The notes below the pieces were generated by a model, which had not been told where the DNA came from, searched no databases, and saw only the letters and a program-made list of their open reading frames with translations. Shown piece by piece: positions 9,636 to 18,196 of a DNA stretch of 64,000 nucleotides. The position numbers and the translations under genes are program-made. The DNA lies in contig JAIYAE010000027.1 in the NCBI GenBank assembly GCA_027489175.1, positions 62,001 through 126,000 of the forward strand, read 5' to 3'. The stretch comes from Rhodobacter sp. (GTDB lineage Bacteria; Pseudomonadota; Alphaproteobacteria; Rhodobacterales; Rhodobacteraceae). Numbering within the stretch: the first letter of the stretch is position 1; every line of letters starts with the position of its first letter.

Positions 9636-10907
9636 TCAGGTGTTCATCGAATCGAAGAAGTCCGCGTTTGACTTGGTCTGCTTCAGCTTGCCGATCAGGA
9701 ATTCGATAGCATCGGTGGTGCCCATCGGGTTCAGGATGCGGCGCAGGACGTAGGTCTTCTGCAGATCCATCTTGTCGACCAGCAGGTCCTCTTTCCGGGT
9801 GCCGGACTTGAGGATGTCCATCGCTGGGAAGACGCGCTTGTCGGCGACCTTGCGGTCGAGCACGATTTCGCTGTTACCCGTGCCCTTGAATTCTTCGAAG
9901 ATGACTTCGTCCATCCGGCTGCCGGTATCGATCAGCGCGGTCGCGATGATTGTCAGCGACCCGCCCTCTTCGATGTTCCGCGCCGCACCGAAGAACCGCT
10001 TCGGCCGCTGCAGAGCGTTCGCGTCCACACCACCGGTCAGCACCTTGCCCGAGGACGGCACCACCGTGTTGAACGCGCGGCCCAGACGGGTGATGCTGTC
10101 CAGCAGGATCACCACGTCGCGCTTGTGTTCGACCAGCCGCTTGGCCTTTTCGATCACCATTTCGGCCACTGCCACGTGCCGCGTTGCCGGTTCGTCGAAG
10201 GTGGAGGCGACGACCTCCCCCTTGACCGTGCGCTGCATGTCGGTGACTTCCTCAGGGCGTTCGTCGATCAGCAGGACGATCAAGTAGCACTCCGGGTGGT
10301 TCTGCGCGATGGAGTTGGCGATGTTCTGCAACAACACCGTCTTGCCCGTCCGCGGCGGCGCCACGATCAAGCCGCGCTGGCCTTTGCCGATGGGGGCCAC
10401 CAGGTCGATGATCCGTGCCGAACGGTCCTTGATCGTCGGATCCTCGACCTCCATCTTCAGCCGCTCATCGGGGTAAAGCGGCGTCAGGTTGTCGAAGTGC
10501 ACCTTGTGCTTGGCCTTTTCCGGATCGTCAAAGTTGATCCGCGTGACCTTGGTCATGCAGAAATACTTCTCGTTCTCCTTCGGGGCCTGCATCAGGCCTT
10601 CAATCGTGTCCCCAGTGCGCAAGCTGAACTGCCGCAGAATGTCGGGCGAGACGTAAATGTCATCCGGCCCCGGCAGATAGTTGGCAGACGGTGAGCGCAG
10701 GAACCCGAACCCGTCCTGCAGCACTTCCAGCACGCCATCGCCGCCGATTTCCCAGCCTTCCTCGGCATGTTCCTTCAGGATCGAGAACATCATCTCGCCC
10801 TTGCGCATGCTGGGCGCGTTCTCGATCTCCCACTCCTCGGCCATGGCCAGAAGGTCGGCCGGAGTCTTGGCCTTGAGATCAGAGAGGTTCAGACGGTCAA
10901 CAGACAT
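9636..10907 (-). CDS. rho: Transcription termination factor Rho
   Basis: Rho is a hexameric RNA helicase that ends transcription at unstructured C-rich sites. The ATG at 10907 follows AAGGA at good spacing and gives 423 residues; an upstream in-frame ATG at 10964 has no support. The N-terminal helix bundle ([20 protein letters not shown]) precedes the cold-shock RNA-binding fold ([17 protein letters not shown]). The RecA-like motor has Walker A ([12 protein letters not shown]), [12 protein letters not shown], the Q-loop region and the R-loop ([20 protein letters not shown]). It lies 147 bases downstream of hemJ. Confidence 0.96.
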   Translation of the reverse strand: MSVDRLNLSDLKAKTPADLLAMAEEWEIENAPSMRKGEMMFSILKEHAEEGWEIGGDGVLEVLQDGFGFLRSPSANYLPGPDDIYVSPDILRQFSLRTGDTIEGLMQAPKENEKYFCMTKVTRINFDDPEKAKHKVHFDNLTPLYPDERLKMEVEDPTIKDRSARIIDLVAPIGKGQRGLIVAPPRTGKTVLLQNIANSIAQNHPECYLIVLLIDERPEEVTDMQRTVKGEVVASTFDEPATRHVAVAEMVIEKAKRLVEHKRDVVILLDSITRLGRAFNTVVPSSGKVLTGGVDANALQRPKRFFGAARNIEEGGSLTIIATALIDTGSRMDEVIFEEFKGTGNSEIVLDRKVADKRVFPAMDILKSGTRKEDLLVDKMDLQKTYVLRRILNPMGTTDAIEFLIGKLKQTKSNADFFDSMNT

Positions 10908-11054
10908 AGGCGATCCTTGAGGGAAATGGCTTGGGCGGATCGGCCCAAGGTCAGGGCAGATCATCGCAGGGCTGGAACGGGGGGCGCTTTGGCCGGACGG
11001 CCTAGCTGCACGGCGTTTACACCGGGAAATGTGGCCAAGTCAACGCCGCTGGCC

Positions 11055-11507
11055 TTACCACTTCACGATGACGCCAAAGACGATGATGACCATCAGCACC
11101 GTCGGCACCTCGTTCATCATGCGGTAGTACCGGCCGCTTTTCTGGTTTGTCCCCTTGGCAAAGTCCTTGCGCCGCGCGGCGGCCCAGCCGTGGAACCCGG
11201 TCATCCCAAGAACCGCGGCCGCCTTGACCCAGGGCCAAATCATCGACCAGTCCACAATTCCCGGCGTCATCACCAGCGCAAGACCGAAGATCCAGGTGGC
11301 GATCATCGACGGGTTCATGATCCCGCGCAGAAGCCGCCGCTCCATCGTCTGGAACATGACATCGGCGCGGGTGCCCGCTTCAACCTGCTCGGCATGGTAG
11401 ACGTAAAGCCGCGGCAGGTAGAAGATCCCTGCCATCCAGGTGATCACCGCAATCACATGCAGTGACTTCGTCACCAGATACCAATCCGCCAGCCAGTCCG
11501 TGATCAT
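11055..11507 (-). CDS. hemJ: HemJ protoporphyrinogen IX oxidase
   Basis: HemJ is an inner-membrane, heme-containing enzyme that oxidises protoporphyrinogen IX to protoporphyrin IX, replacing HemG or HemY in many alphaproteobacteria. The 150 residues form about four membrane helices. The first (TKSLHVIAVITWMAGIFYLP) carries the conserved histidine implicated in heme binding, followed by RLYVYHAE; the conserved RRLLRGIMNPSM loop is also present. Its start faces the candidate origin gap. Ferrochelatase (hemH) is also in this window, so HemJ and HemH would cover the last two heme steps. Confidence 0.9.
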   Translation of the reverse strand: MITDWLADWYLVTKSLHVIAVITWMAGIFYLPRLYVYHAEQVEAGTRADVMFQTMERRLLRGIMNPSMIATWIFGLALVMTPGIVDWSMIWPWVKAAAVLGMTGFHGWAAARRKDFAKGTNQKSGRYYRMMNEVPTVLMVIIVFGVIVKW

Positions 11508-11527
11508 CTGTTCAACCTGTTCCTTGC

Positions 11528-11560
11528 CTTCTTTCTTCTAATAAGAAGATTTGAAAGAAG
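11528..11560. repeat. AT-rich nested inverted repeat at the edge of the origin gap
   Basis: Outer arms CTTCTTTC (11528-11535) and GAAAGAAG (11553-11560) are perfectly complementary and enclose a second hairpin, CTTCT-AATA-AGAAG (11535-11548). It lies 21 bases upstream of the hemJ start. It could be a duplex-unwinding or protein-binding element of the origin, or part of the hemJ promoter region. Confidence 0.55.
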
Positions 11561-11576
11561 AAATGATGATGATGTA

Positions 11577-11630
11577 GGGGCTGTGCAGAAAGGGATGGCG
11601 GACTTGGCCCACAGTTCGCTCCACAGCCCC
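11577..11630. repeat. 9-bp inverted repeat in the origin gap
   Basis: GGGGCTGTG at 11577-11585 is repeated in inverse as CACAGCCCC at 11622-11630, 36 bases apart. The TGTG/CACA cores resemble half DnaA boxes. The second arm lies just left of the DnaA-like site at 11636. Confidence 0.5.
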
Positions 11631-11635
11631 AGACC

Positions 11636-11644
11636 TGTGGATGA
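11636..11644 (-). promoter_or_regulatory. DnaA-box-like site
   Basis: On the minus strand this reads TCATCCACA, one mismatch from the DnaA consensus TTATCCACA. It lies in the candidate origin. Confidence 0.55.
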
Positions 11645-11742
11645 TTGCGGGACATTGGCCTGGGACCCGAAAACCATTTCTATAAAGATATTGTTTACAA
11701 TGGCTTACAACAGAATGGCCATGGACCTTCTGGCAAGCAACC

Positions 11743-11751
11743 TTATCCACC
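11743..11751 (+). promoter_or_regulatory. DnaA-box-like site
   Basis: TTATCCACC differs from the DnaA box TTATCCACA only in the last base. It lies about 35 bases right of an AT-rich stretch (11667-11710) suited to strand opening. A weaker match, ATATACACA, lies at 11903-11911 just before maf. Confidence 0.6.
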
Positions 11752-11920
11752 ACCTCGGGGCAACCCCTTCATCCCAAAGCCCGTGACAAGTCTGCACACA
11801 GCGGGATATCTCTCGCCCAAGGCCCTTGGCACGGGCTGAATGTCGCTCTCGGGGCTGCAAGGCGCTGATTGCCCCCGATCCCTCCCGCGGAACAAAGCGC
11901 GGATATACACAGGCTTGCCC

Positions 11921-12514
11921 ATGGCTTTTGTCCTCGCTTCGACCTCTCCCATCCGGCTGCAGCTCTTGCGCGCGGCGGGCCTTGAGGTGGAGGCCACCGC
12001 CCCCCGCGTCGATGAGGCCACCGCCCGCGATGCCCTTCTGGCCGAAGGTGCCAAGCCCCGCGACATTGCCGATGCGCTGGCCGAGATGAAGGCCCGCAAG
12101 ATCGCCGAAAAGCGGCCCGCCGATCTGGTCCTCGGCTGCGATCAGGTGCTGGAGTTTGAGGGCGCGATCTTTTCCAAACCCACCAGCCCGGAAGACGCCC
12201 GCGCCCAATTGCAAACCTTGCGCGGCAAGACGCACCGGCTCCACTCCGCCATCGTGGCCTATGAAAACGCCGAACCCGTCTGGCGTCATGTGGCTGAGGC
12301 GCGGCTTACCATGCATGACCTGACGGACAGCTACATCAATGACTATCTGGACCGGAACTGGGACAGCATCCGTCACTCGGTCGGATGCTACAAGCTTGAG
12401 CAGGAAGGCGTTCGCCTCTTCTCGGCCATCACCGGCGACCACTTTACCATTCTTGGCCTACCGCTCTTGCCGCTGTTGGCATGGATGGGAACTCGGGGCA
12501 TGATCGCCAGATGA
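11921..12514 (+). CDS. maf: Maf-family nucleoside triphosphate pyrophosphatase
   Basis: Maf proteins hydrolyse non-canonical or modified NTPs (dTTP/UTP or m7GTP depending on subgroup) to monophosphates. The ATG at 11921 gives 197 residues with the N-terminal substrate loop [17 protein letters not shown], the catalytic GCDQVLEF segment, [11 protein letters not shown] and [11 protein letters not shown]. The subgroup, and so the substrate, cannot be set from sequence alone here. It is the first gene right of the candidate origin. Its stop overlaps the aroE start (ATGA), so maf, aroE, coaE and dnaQ are translationally coupled. Confidence 0.92.
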   Translation: MAFVLASTSPIRLQLLRAAGLEVEATAPRVDEATARDALLAEGAKPRDIADALAEMKARKIAEKRPADLVLGCDQVLEFEGAIFSKPTSPEDARAQLQTLRGKTHRLHSAIVAYENAEPVWRHVAEARLTMHDLTDSYINDYLDRNWDSIRHSVGCYKLEQEGVRLFSAITGDHFTILGLPLLPLLAWMGTRGMIAR

Positions 12515-13350
12515 CCGACCATCCCCGCATCCCGCTTGCCGGCGTCATTGGCCACCCCATCGCCCACAGCCGCAGCCCGGCGCTGCACGGCTACTGGCTG
12601 AAACGCTATGGGCTGAAGGGGCATTACATCCCCATCGACATCGCCCCGAACGATCTGCCCGACCTGATCCGCACCCTGCCGCGTCTGGGGTTTGTCGGCC
12701 TGAACGTGACCATCCCGCATAAAGAGGCGATCCTGCAAATCGCCGACATCGTCACCGACCGCGCGGCCCTGATCGGCGCCGCCAACACGCTGATCTTCCG
12801 CAAGGATGGCAAGATCCACGCCGACAACACCGATGGCTCTGGCTTCATTGCCAACTTGCGGCAGAACGCACCGCACTGGGCCCCCGCCGCTGGCCCAGCC
12901 GTGGTTCTGGGCGCAGGCGGTGCCGCCCGTGCGGTGATCGCCGCACTGATTGAGGTTGGGGTGCCAGAAATCCGCCTCGCCAACCGCACCCGCCCCCGGG
13001 CCGATGCTTTGCGGTCCGATTTCGGCGCCAAGGTGCATGTGCATGAATGGGTACAGGCGTCCAACCTCTTGGAAGACGCCGCGACCGTGGTCAACACCAC
13101 CTCGCTTGGCATGACCGGCAAGCCTGATTTCCGTGTGCCCCTGGACAAGCTGAACCCCCGCGCGCTGGTGACCGACCTCGTCTATACCCCCCTGAAAACC
13201 CAGCTGCTGATTGAGGCTGAGGCGATGGGCTGTACCACCGTTGACGGTCTTGGCATGCTCCTCCATCAAGCCGCCCCCGGCTTTGAACGCTGGTTTGGTG
13301 TCCGGCCTGAGGTGGATGAGGCGACGCGCAAGGCAGTCCTGCAAGCATGA
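12511..13350 (+). CDS. aroE: Shikimate dehydrogenase (NADP+)
   Basis: AroE reduces 3-dehydroshikimate to shikimate in aromatic amino acid synthesis. The 279-residue product has the shikimate-binding [16 protein letters not shown] (two serines), the catalytic-lysine stretch VTIPHKEAI, the Asp-containing ADNTDGSGF, and the NADP Rossmann GAGGAARAV followed by ANRTRPRAD. The C-terminus has [19 protein letters not shown]. The start codon overlaps the maf stop; the end overlaps the coaE start by four bases. Confidence 0.95.
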   Translation: MTDHPRIPLAGVIGHPIAHSRSPALHGYWLKRYGLKGHYIPIDIAPNDLPDLIRTLPRLGFVGLNVTIPHKEAILQIADIVTDRAALIGAANTLIFRKDGKIHADNTDGSGFIANLRQNAPHWAPAAGPAVVLGAGGAARAVIAALIEVGVPEIRLANRTRPRADALRSDFGAKVHVHEWVQASNLLEDAATVVNTTSLGMTGKPDFRVPLDKLNPRALVTDLVYTPLKTQLLIEAEAMGCTTVDGLGMLLHQAAPGFERWFGVRPEVDEATRKAVLQA

Positions 13351-13946
13351 CCTTCCGGCTTGGCCTTACCGGCTCCATCGGCATGGGAAAATCGACCACT
13401 GCCCAGATGTTCGCCGATGAAGGCATCCCCATCTGGGACGCCGACGCCGCCGTTCACCGTCTATACGCCCCCGGCCAGCCCGCCGCCTTGGCCGTGGCAC
13501 AGGCCTTCCCCGCCGCGATGAACCCCGATGGCAGCGTGAACCGCCCGGCCCTGCGCGGGATCATCGCTGCCGATCCCACCGCGCTTGACCGGCTGAACGC
13601 CGCCGTTCACCCCCTTGTCGCCGCCGACCGCGCCGCCTTTCTGGCCGCCCATGCCGCGGCACCCATCGTCCTTCTCGACATCCCGCTCCTTTACGAATCC
13701 GGCATCGACCGGGACTGTGATGCCGTCGTCTTGGTCTCGGCCCCCCCGGAAATCCAGCGCGCCCGCGTCTTGGCGCGGGGCATGACGGAAGATGAGTTTC
13801 AACTGATCCTCTCCCGCCAGATGCCCGACGCCGAAAAGCGTGCCCGTGCGACCTACATCATCCCGACCACCGCCCTTGAACCTGCCCGCGCGGCGGTCAA
13901 GGATGTGCTGGCCGCTATAGGAAAGCAGATCGCCCGCGATGCGTGA
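13347..13946 (+). CDS. coaE: Dephospho-CoA kinase
   Basis: CoaE phosphorylates the 3'-OH of dephospho-CoA, the last step of coenzyme A synthesis. The 199 residues hold the P-loop [17 protein letters not shown], the substrate-binding [18 protein letters not shown] (CoA-binding region) and the lid [19 protein letters not shown]. It overlaps aroE at its start and dnaQ at its end (eight bases), which fits tight co-expression. Confidence 0.95.
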   Translation: MTFRLGLTGSIGMGKSTTAQMFADEGIPIWDADAAVHRLYAPGQPAALAVAQAFPAAMNPDGSVNRPALRGIIAADPTALDRLNAAVHPLVAADRAAFLAAHAAAPIVLLDIPLLYESGIDRDCDAVVLVSAPPEIQRARVLARGMTEDEFQLILSRQMPDAEKRARATYIIPTTALEPARAAVKDVLAAIGKQIARDA

Positions 13947-14634
13947 AATCGTCCTTGATACCGAAACCACCGGCTTTGAACCCTCAGAAGGCCACCGCAT
14001 CGTGGAAATCGGCGCGGTGGAGCTGATGAACCACCTGCCCACCGGCCGGACCTATCACCAGTACATCAACCCCGAACGCAGCATGCCAAAAGAGGCGTTT
14101 GAGGTGCATGGCCTGGGCGATGATTTCCTGCGCGACAAGCCGGTCTTCGCCAACATCGGCCGCGCGTTCCTGGATTTCATCGCCGACGCGCCGCTGGTCA
14201 TCCACAACGCTGCCTTCGACATGAAATTCCTGAACCATGAACTGGCCCGCGCCAATCTGCCCACTCTGCCGATGACCCGCGCCACCGACACGCTGATGAT
14301 CGCGCGGTCAAAATTCCCCGGCTCTCCGGCTTCGCTTGATGCCCTCTGCCGCCGTTTCAACATCGACAATTCGATGCGCGAAAAGCATGGCGCACTTCTC
14401 GACAGCGAAATTCTGGCTGAGGTTTATCTGGAACTCGTGGGTGGGCGTCAGCCTGATCTGGTGCTTGGCGGCACGGCCACGTCGCCCCGGCAAAGCGGTC
14501 AGGCCGAAACCGTCTGGCGGCCCGGTCCCCGCCCGGCCCCCCTGCCGCCGCGCCTGACGCAGGATGAGCAGGCCGCCCATGAAAAGATGGTCGCAAAGCT
14601 GGGCGATGCGGCCATCTGGTTGCAGCGGGCCTGA
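13939..14634 (+). CDS. dnaQ: DNA polymerase III epsilon subunit, 3'-5' proofreading exonuclease
   Basis: Epsilon proofreads for the replicative polymerase. The 231 residues show the DEDDh nuclease motifs: Exo[11 protein letters not shown] (Asp and Glu), Exo[14 protein letters not shown] (Asp), and ExoIII with His and Asp in [17 protein letters not shown]. The proline-rich tail (about residues 190-210) and the C-terminal helix probably bind the alpha subunit. It is the last gene of the maf-aroE-coaE-dnaQ block and faces secB tail to tail with a six-base gap. Confidence 0.94.
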   Translation: MREIVLDTETTGFEPSEGHRIVEIGAVELMNHLPTGRTYHQYINPERSMPKEAFEVHGLGDDFLRDKPVFANIGRAFLDFIADAPLVIHNAAFDMKFLNHELARANLPTLPMTRATDTLMIARSKFPGSPASLDALCRRFNIDNSMREKHGALLDSEILAEVYLELVGGRQPDLVLGGTATSPRQSGQAETVWRPGPRPAPLPPRLTQDEQAAHEKMVAKLGDAAIWLQRA

Positions 14635-14640
14635 ACGGGC

Positions 14641-15159
14641 TTAGTTCGGCTGGTCGGTCGGGGTAGCGGCCTGCGCCTGTGCACGGCGGGCCAGCTCTTG
14701 CCGGTAGAGCGCCATGAAATCCACCTGGTCGATGTTCAGCGGCGGGAACCCCCCGTCGCGCGTCACGTCCGAGATGATGCGCCGGACGTAGGGAAACAGC
14801 AGACGCGGGCATTCGATCAACAGGAACGGATGCAACTGGTCATCCGCGACACCCTCGATCAGGAACGTCCCGCCATATTCCAGCTCCAGCAGGAACAGCG
14901 TCTCGTTGTTGACCTTGTTGCGCGAGGTGACCTTGAACTTCGTCACCACGTCATACTGGCTGGCAACCGACCGCTTGCGTGCATCAAGGCTGACCGCCAC
15001 CTGAATGTCGGGCTGGACCTCGGCACCGCTCAGCCCCTTTTGCACCACCATGTTCTCGAACGACAGATCGCGCACATATTGCGCCAGCACCTGCATCCGG
15101 ATTTGCGGCGGCGTTGCAGCAGCGGCGGCACCGTTGCCTGCTTGGGTTTCCTCGGCCAT
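14641..15159 (-). CDS. secB: SecB protein-export chaperone
   Basis: SecB is a tetrameric cytosolic chaperone that keeps preproteins unfolded and hands them to SecA. The ATG at 15159 has AAGGAG eight bases upstream and is preferred to a GTG three codons earlier; it gives 172 residues. Conserved blocks are RMQVLAQYVRDLSFENM, QPDIQVAVSLDAR, LLELEYGGTFLIEG, LLIECPRLLFPYVRRIISDVT and GGFPPLNIDQVDFMALY. The alanine- and glutamine-rich C-terminus is typical. It is transcribed downstream of fxsA. Confidence 0.95.
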   Translation of the reverse strand: MAEETQAGNGAAAAATPPQIRMQVLAQYVRDLSFENMVVQKGLSGAEVQPDIQVAVSLDARKRSVASQYDVVTKFKVTSRNKVNNETLFLLELEYGGTFLIEGVADDQLHPFLLIECPRLLFPYVRRIISDVTRDGGFPPLNIDQVDFMALYRQELARRAQAQAATPTDQPN

Positions 15160-15213
15160 CTGGCACACTCCTTCAGGAATTTGCCGGCTGTTTAGCAGGT
15201 CAGTCCCGCACCC

Positions 15214-15693
15214 TCAATGCCGTGTCGGGCTGGCTGGAGGAATCGTCTTGCTCTGCGGCCCGTCCGGAGCGTTGGCTGCGTCTTGCCAATCGGCTTCTTC
15301 CCACTCGCCCTCGATCACGACCGCCTGACTGCTCAGGTTGCCGGTCCGCGCCAGCCGCCGCCCGATCAGCTTGATCAGCACAAGCCGCACCGGCGGGATC
15401 AGCAGCAACAGCCCCAGCGCGTCGGTAAAGAACCCCGGCAGGATCAACAGACCCGCCGCCAAAACCACCATCACCCGATGCGCAATCGGCGACAGCGGGT
15501 CGCGCAATTCGCTCATGTCGCGGCTTAGCGTGACGGCGCCGTACATCGCCACGCCCTTCAGGACCAGGATCCCCAACGCCGCCGTCAGGATCACCCAGGC
15601 CAGCGTAGGCCACAGACCAATCGCCCCGCCCAGGGTGACGAACAGACCGATTTCAATCAGCGGCACTGACAGGATGGCCAGAAAAACCCACAT
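15214..15693 (-). CDS. fxsA: FxsA family membrane protein
   Basis: FxsA is a small cytoplasmic-membrane protein of unclear function; in E. coli its overproduction affects exclusion of phage T7 by F plasmid. The 159 residues carry about four hydrophobic segments. They include the family-typical LIEIGLFVTLGGAIGLWPTL with WVILTAALGILVLKGVA, and LLILPGFFTDALGLLLLIPPVR, followed by a polar tail. An AAGGGA precedes the ATG. It lies 54 bases upstream of secB, and the secB-fxsA / timA arrangement recurs in alphaproteobacteria. Confidence 0.88.
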   Translation of the reverse strand: MWVFLAILSVPLIEIGLFVTLGGAIGLWPTLAWVILTAALGILVLKGVAMYGAVTLSRDMSELRDPLSPIAHRVMVVLAAGLLILPGFFTDALGLLLLIPPVRLVLIKLIGRRLARTGNLSSQAVVIEGEWEEADWQDAANAPDGPQSKTIPPASPTRH

Positions 15694-15809
15694 CTTCGTA
15701 TCCCTTCGGCTTTCCGGCTGTCGTGCGGTAGACTTCGATCCAGCCCCACCCTACATAAGGGGTAACCGGGCGCAAGCCCATCGGAACATCAAGCCGTCAG
15801 AGGTTTTCA

Positions 15810-16469
15810 ATGAACGGGTCCCTGATCCAACTCCTGGTCCTTGCCGGGATCGCGATCTTCCTCATTCTCAAGCTGCGCTCGGTCCTGGGCACCCGTGACG
15901 GGTTCGAGAAACCCCCGATCCCGCTGGATGAGGTGCGCCCCCGCGTGCGCCGTGATTTTGAGGTGATCGAAGGCGGCGCTGACCGCGACGTCACCGACCA
16001 CGTCCCCGAAGGCTCGGACGCCGCCCGCGCGCTGATGTCGATGAAACAGGCTGAACCCTCGTTCTCCGTGACCCCGTTCCTCGATGGGGCCAAGGGTGCC
16101 TATGAAATGATCCTGATGGCCTATGAGCGTGGCGATCTGGACGCGATCCGCCCCTTCCTGTCCGATGACGTCGAAGCCAGCTTCGGCGAAGCTATCGCCA
16201 CCCGGGAACGCGACGGCCTCACGGTCGAGGCTGCGTTTGTCGGCATGAAGGAACTGGCCCTGCAGGACGCCACCTTCAACACGGATACGAAGATGGCCGA
16301 AATCTCGGTCCGCTTCGTGGGCGAACAGACCTATGTCGTGCGCAACAAGGCCGGTGAAATCGTCGAAGGCAACCCGCGTGAGATCAAGCGCCAGCGCGAT
16401 ATCTGGACCTTCGCGCGCCGCATGGGCAGCGATGATCCGAACTGGCAACTCGTCGCCACCGGCGATTGA
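15810..16469 (+). CDS. timA: Tim44/TimA-family membrane-anchored protein
   Basis: This is a bacterial relative of mitochondrial Tim44. An N-terminal membrane helix (SLIQLLVLAGIAIFLILKL) is followed by a charged linker and a Tim44-like domain from about residue 80 (DGAKGAYEMILMAYERGDLDAIRPFLSD) to the C-terminus. In alphaproteobacteria this family is thought to be membrane-associated and may bind envelope proteins; its role is not settled. It heads a plus-strand unit with mltA (10-base gap) and smr, and is divergent from fxsA. Confidence 0.85.
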   Translation: MNGSLIQLLVLAGIAIFLILKLRSVLGTRDGFEKPPIPLDEVRPRVRRDFEVIEGGADRDVTDHVPEGSDAARALMSMKQAEPSFSVTPFLDGAKGAYEMILMAYERGDLDAIRPFLSDDVEASFGEAIATRERDGLTVEAAFVGMKELALQDATFNTDTKMAEISVRFVGEQTYVVRNKAGEIVEGNPREIKRQRDIWTFARRMGSDDPNWQLVATGD

Positions 16470-16479
16470 TCGCCTTGGG

Positions 16480-17505
16480 ATGCGCGCCCCGTTTCGCATC
16501 CTCGCGTTCGCGGTGGCCGTGATGGCCGCCGCCCCTGCATCCGCCGAGCTTCTGGATTTTGAAGCTTTGGATGGCTGGCGCGACGACAATCATGCCGAGG
16601 CTCTGGTCGCTTTCCTGCGCACTTGTGACCTGATCGACGCCCCCGATTGGCGCCCGATCTGCGCCATGGCTGCCGATGTTCCGCAAGACGACATCTCGGC
16701 CCGCAGCTTCTTTGAGCTGTTCTTCAAGCCCGTGGTCGTGGGCGATCCTCCCGCCCTCTTCACCGGCTATTTTGAGCCCGAGCTTGAAGGCTCTCCCACC
16801 CGCACCGGCCGTTTCCAGTATCCGCTGTACCGCCGTCCGCCCGAATTGCGCGATGGCACGGTCTTTCACAGCCGCGCCGCCATCGACAACGGTGCCCTTG
16901 CCGGACGGGGGCTGGAAATCGCCTGGCTTGATGACCCGATCGACGCCTATTTCCTGCAGGTCCAGGGCTCTGGCCGCATCCGCATGACCGATGGTACGGT
17001 GATCCGCCTTGGCTATGCCGGGGCGAACGGCCATGCCTACCGCTCTATCGGGCAGGAAATGGTCCGCCGGGGCAGCCATACGATTGACGAGGTGTCGGCC
17101 CAGGAAATCGCGGCCTGGGTCCGGCGCAACCCCGGCCCCGGACGAGAGCTTTTGCACACCAACCCCTCATATGTGTTCTTCCGCAAGATCGGCACCCTCT
17201 CGGCAGAAGATGGGCCGATTGGCGCGATGGGCCGGTCGATCACGACGATGCGTTCGGTGGCCATCGACCCGAAGTTCACCCCGCTTGGCGCCCCGGTCTG
17301 GATCGAAAAGGATGGCCGCTCCCCGATCCGCAGCCTGATGATCGCCCAAGACACGGGCGGCGCGATCAAGGGCCTGCAACGCGCCGACATTTTCTATGGC
17401 ACTGGCGATGGGGCAGGTGATGCCGCTGGCACCATCAAGGACCCGGGCCGTATGGTCCTCCTCCTGCCCATCGACCGGGCCTATGCCATGCTGGAAGGCG
17501 GCTGA
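16480..17505 (+). CDS. mltA: Membrane-bound lytic murein transglycosylase A (MltA)
   Basis: MltA cleaves the MurNAc-GlcNAc bond of peptidoglycan, forming 1,6-anhydroMurNAc. The ATG at 16480 opens a signal peptide (APFRILAFAVAVMAAAPASA). There is no lipobox cysteine, so this protein is probably periplasmic rather than a lipoprotein, unlike E. coli MltA. The MltA domain has FTGYFEPELEGS and YFLQVQGSGRI. The C-terminal 3D domain (named for its three Asp) covers MRSVAIDPKFTPLGAPVWI and IAQDTGGAIKG, and ends with ADIFYGTGDGAGDAAG. Length 341. The smr gene follows after four bases. Confidence 0.92.
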   Translation: MRAPFRILAFAVAVMAAAPASAELLDFEALDGWRDDNHAEALVAFLRTCDLIDAPDWRPICAMAADVPQDDISARSFFELFFKPVVVGDPPALFTGYFEPELEGSPTRTGRFQYPLYRRPPELRDGTVFHSRAAIDNGALAGRGLEIAWLDDPIDAYFLQVQGSGRIRMTDGTVIRLGYAGANGHAYRSIGQEMVRRGSHTIDEVSAQEIAAWVRRNPGPGRELLHTNPSYVFFRKIGTLSAEDGPIGAMGRSITTMRSVAIDPKFTPLGAPVWIEKDGRSPIRSLMIAQDTGGAIKGLQRADIFYGTGDGAGDAAGTIKDPGRMVLLLPIDRAYAMLEGG

Positions 17506-17509
17506 TCCC

Positions 17510-18097
17510 ATGCGCCGCCGCCGCACCCTGCGCCCGGAAGAAGAGGATCTGTGGCGCAGCGTCGCCCGAACCGCGCGCCCTTTGCATGAACATCCGATCT
17601 TTCACAAACCGGCTGAGGCCCCGCCCGCGGACCCGGCACCCCTGACCCATGCCAAGCCGCGCCTGCCTGCCTTCACCCTTGGCGAAAAGGTCCGCGCCAC
17701 CGAACGCCATGACTTGGCACCCTCACTGCCGCAGGCGCTGGGCCAGGCCCCCTTGCAGATGGATGCCAAGACCCACGGCCGCATGACGCGCGGCAAACTG
17801 GCGCCCGAAGCCCGGATCGACCTGCACGGCCTGACGCTGGCCGAAGCGCACCCCGAACTGATCCGCTTCATCCTGAACGCCCATGGTGCGGGCCTGCGCC
17901 TGGTTCTCGTCATCACCGGCAAGGGCAAGCGGCGCGAAGACCACGGCCCCATCCCCCAGCGCATGGGCGCGCTCCGCCATCAGGTCCCGCAATGGCTGCG
18001 CCAGGCACCCTTGGGCCCGACCGTGCTGCAAGTGACCGAGGCGCATCTGAAGCATGGCGGCGCGGGCGCCTACTACGTCTACCTCCGCCGCCGCTAA
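17510..18097 (+). CDS. Smr-domain protein (putative nucleic-acid nuclease/binding)
   Basis: The 195-residue product has a basic, proline-rich N-terminal half and a C-terminal Smr domain (about residues 95-195). Smr hallmarks are present: RIDLHGLTLAEAHPELIRF (DLHG motif), VITGKGKRRED (TGxG loop) and AHLKHGGAGAYYVYLRRR. Smr domains can nick or bind branched DNA or stalled-ribosome mRNA; which applies here is unknown. The gene is the last of the timA-mltA-smr unit and is followed by hairpins before a convergent gene. Confidence 0.87.
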   Translation: MRRRRTLRPEEEDLWRSVARTARPLHEHPIFHKPAEAPPADPAPLTHAKPRLPAFTLGEKVRATERHDLAPSLPQALGQAPLQMDAKTHGRMTRGKLAPEARIDLHGLTLAEAHPELIRFILNAHGAGLRLVLVITGKGKRREDHGPIPQRMGALRHQVPQWLRQAPLGPTVLQVTEAHLKHGGAGAYYVYLRRR

Positions 18098-18125
18098 ACC
18101 CCTGAAACTGCGCTTGCACTTTTGA

Positions 18126-18166
18126 CAAATACTCCACGGGAGGTGTGGAGGGTGTGAAACCTTCCA
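18126..18166 (+). terminator. Intergenic repeat with hairpins between convergent genes
   Basis: A segment starting CAAATACTCCACGGG contains the hairpin CTCCAC-(7)-GTGGAG, followed at once by GGAGGGT-(5)-ACCTTCC. It lies between smr (+) and the DUF900 hydrolase (-). It closely resembles the segment at 21072 and, in its first half, the one at 26624, so it looks like a dispersed terminator-type repeat. Confidence 0.6.
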
Positions 18167-18196
18167 GAGTCGGCCTAGCACGCCAAGGGTGGCCGA

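Larger units (their letters stand above)
11508..11920. other. Candidate chromosomal replication origin (oriC)
   Basis: This 413-base gap, the longest in the window, separates minus-strand genes (hemJ, rho, mnmE, mnmG, rsmG, parA, parB) from plus-strand genes (maf, aroE, coaE, dnaQ). It is AT-richer than its surroundings, notably 11528-11575 and 11667-11710. It contains DnaA-box-like nonamers at 11636 and 11743 and a weaker one at 11903, a nested hairpin at 11528-11560 and a 9-bp inverted repeat (11577/11622). Established knowledge: alphaproteobacterial origins often lie close to hem, rho, maf and parAB genes. No convincing protein-coding ORF was seen inside. The assignment is inferred, not proven. 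Confidence 0.72.
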
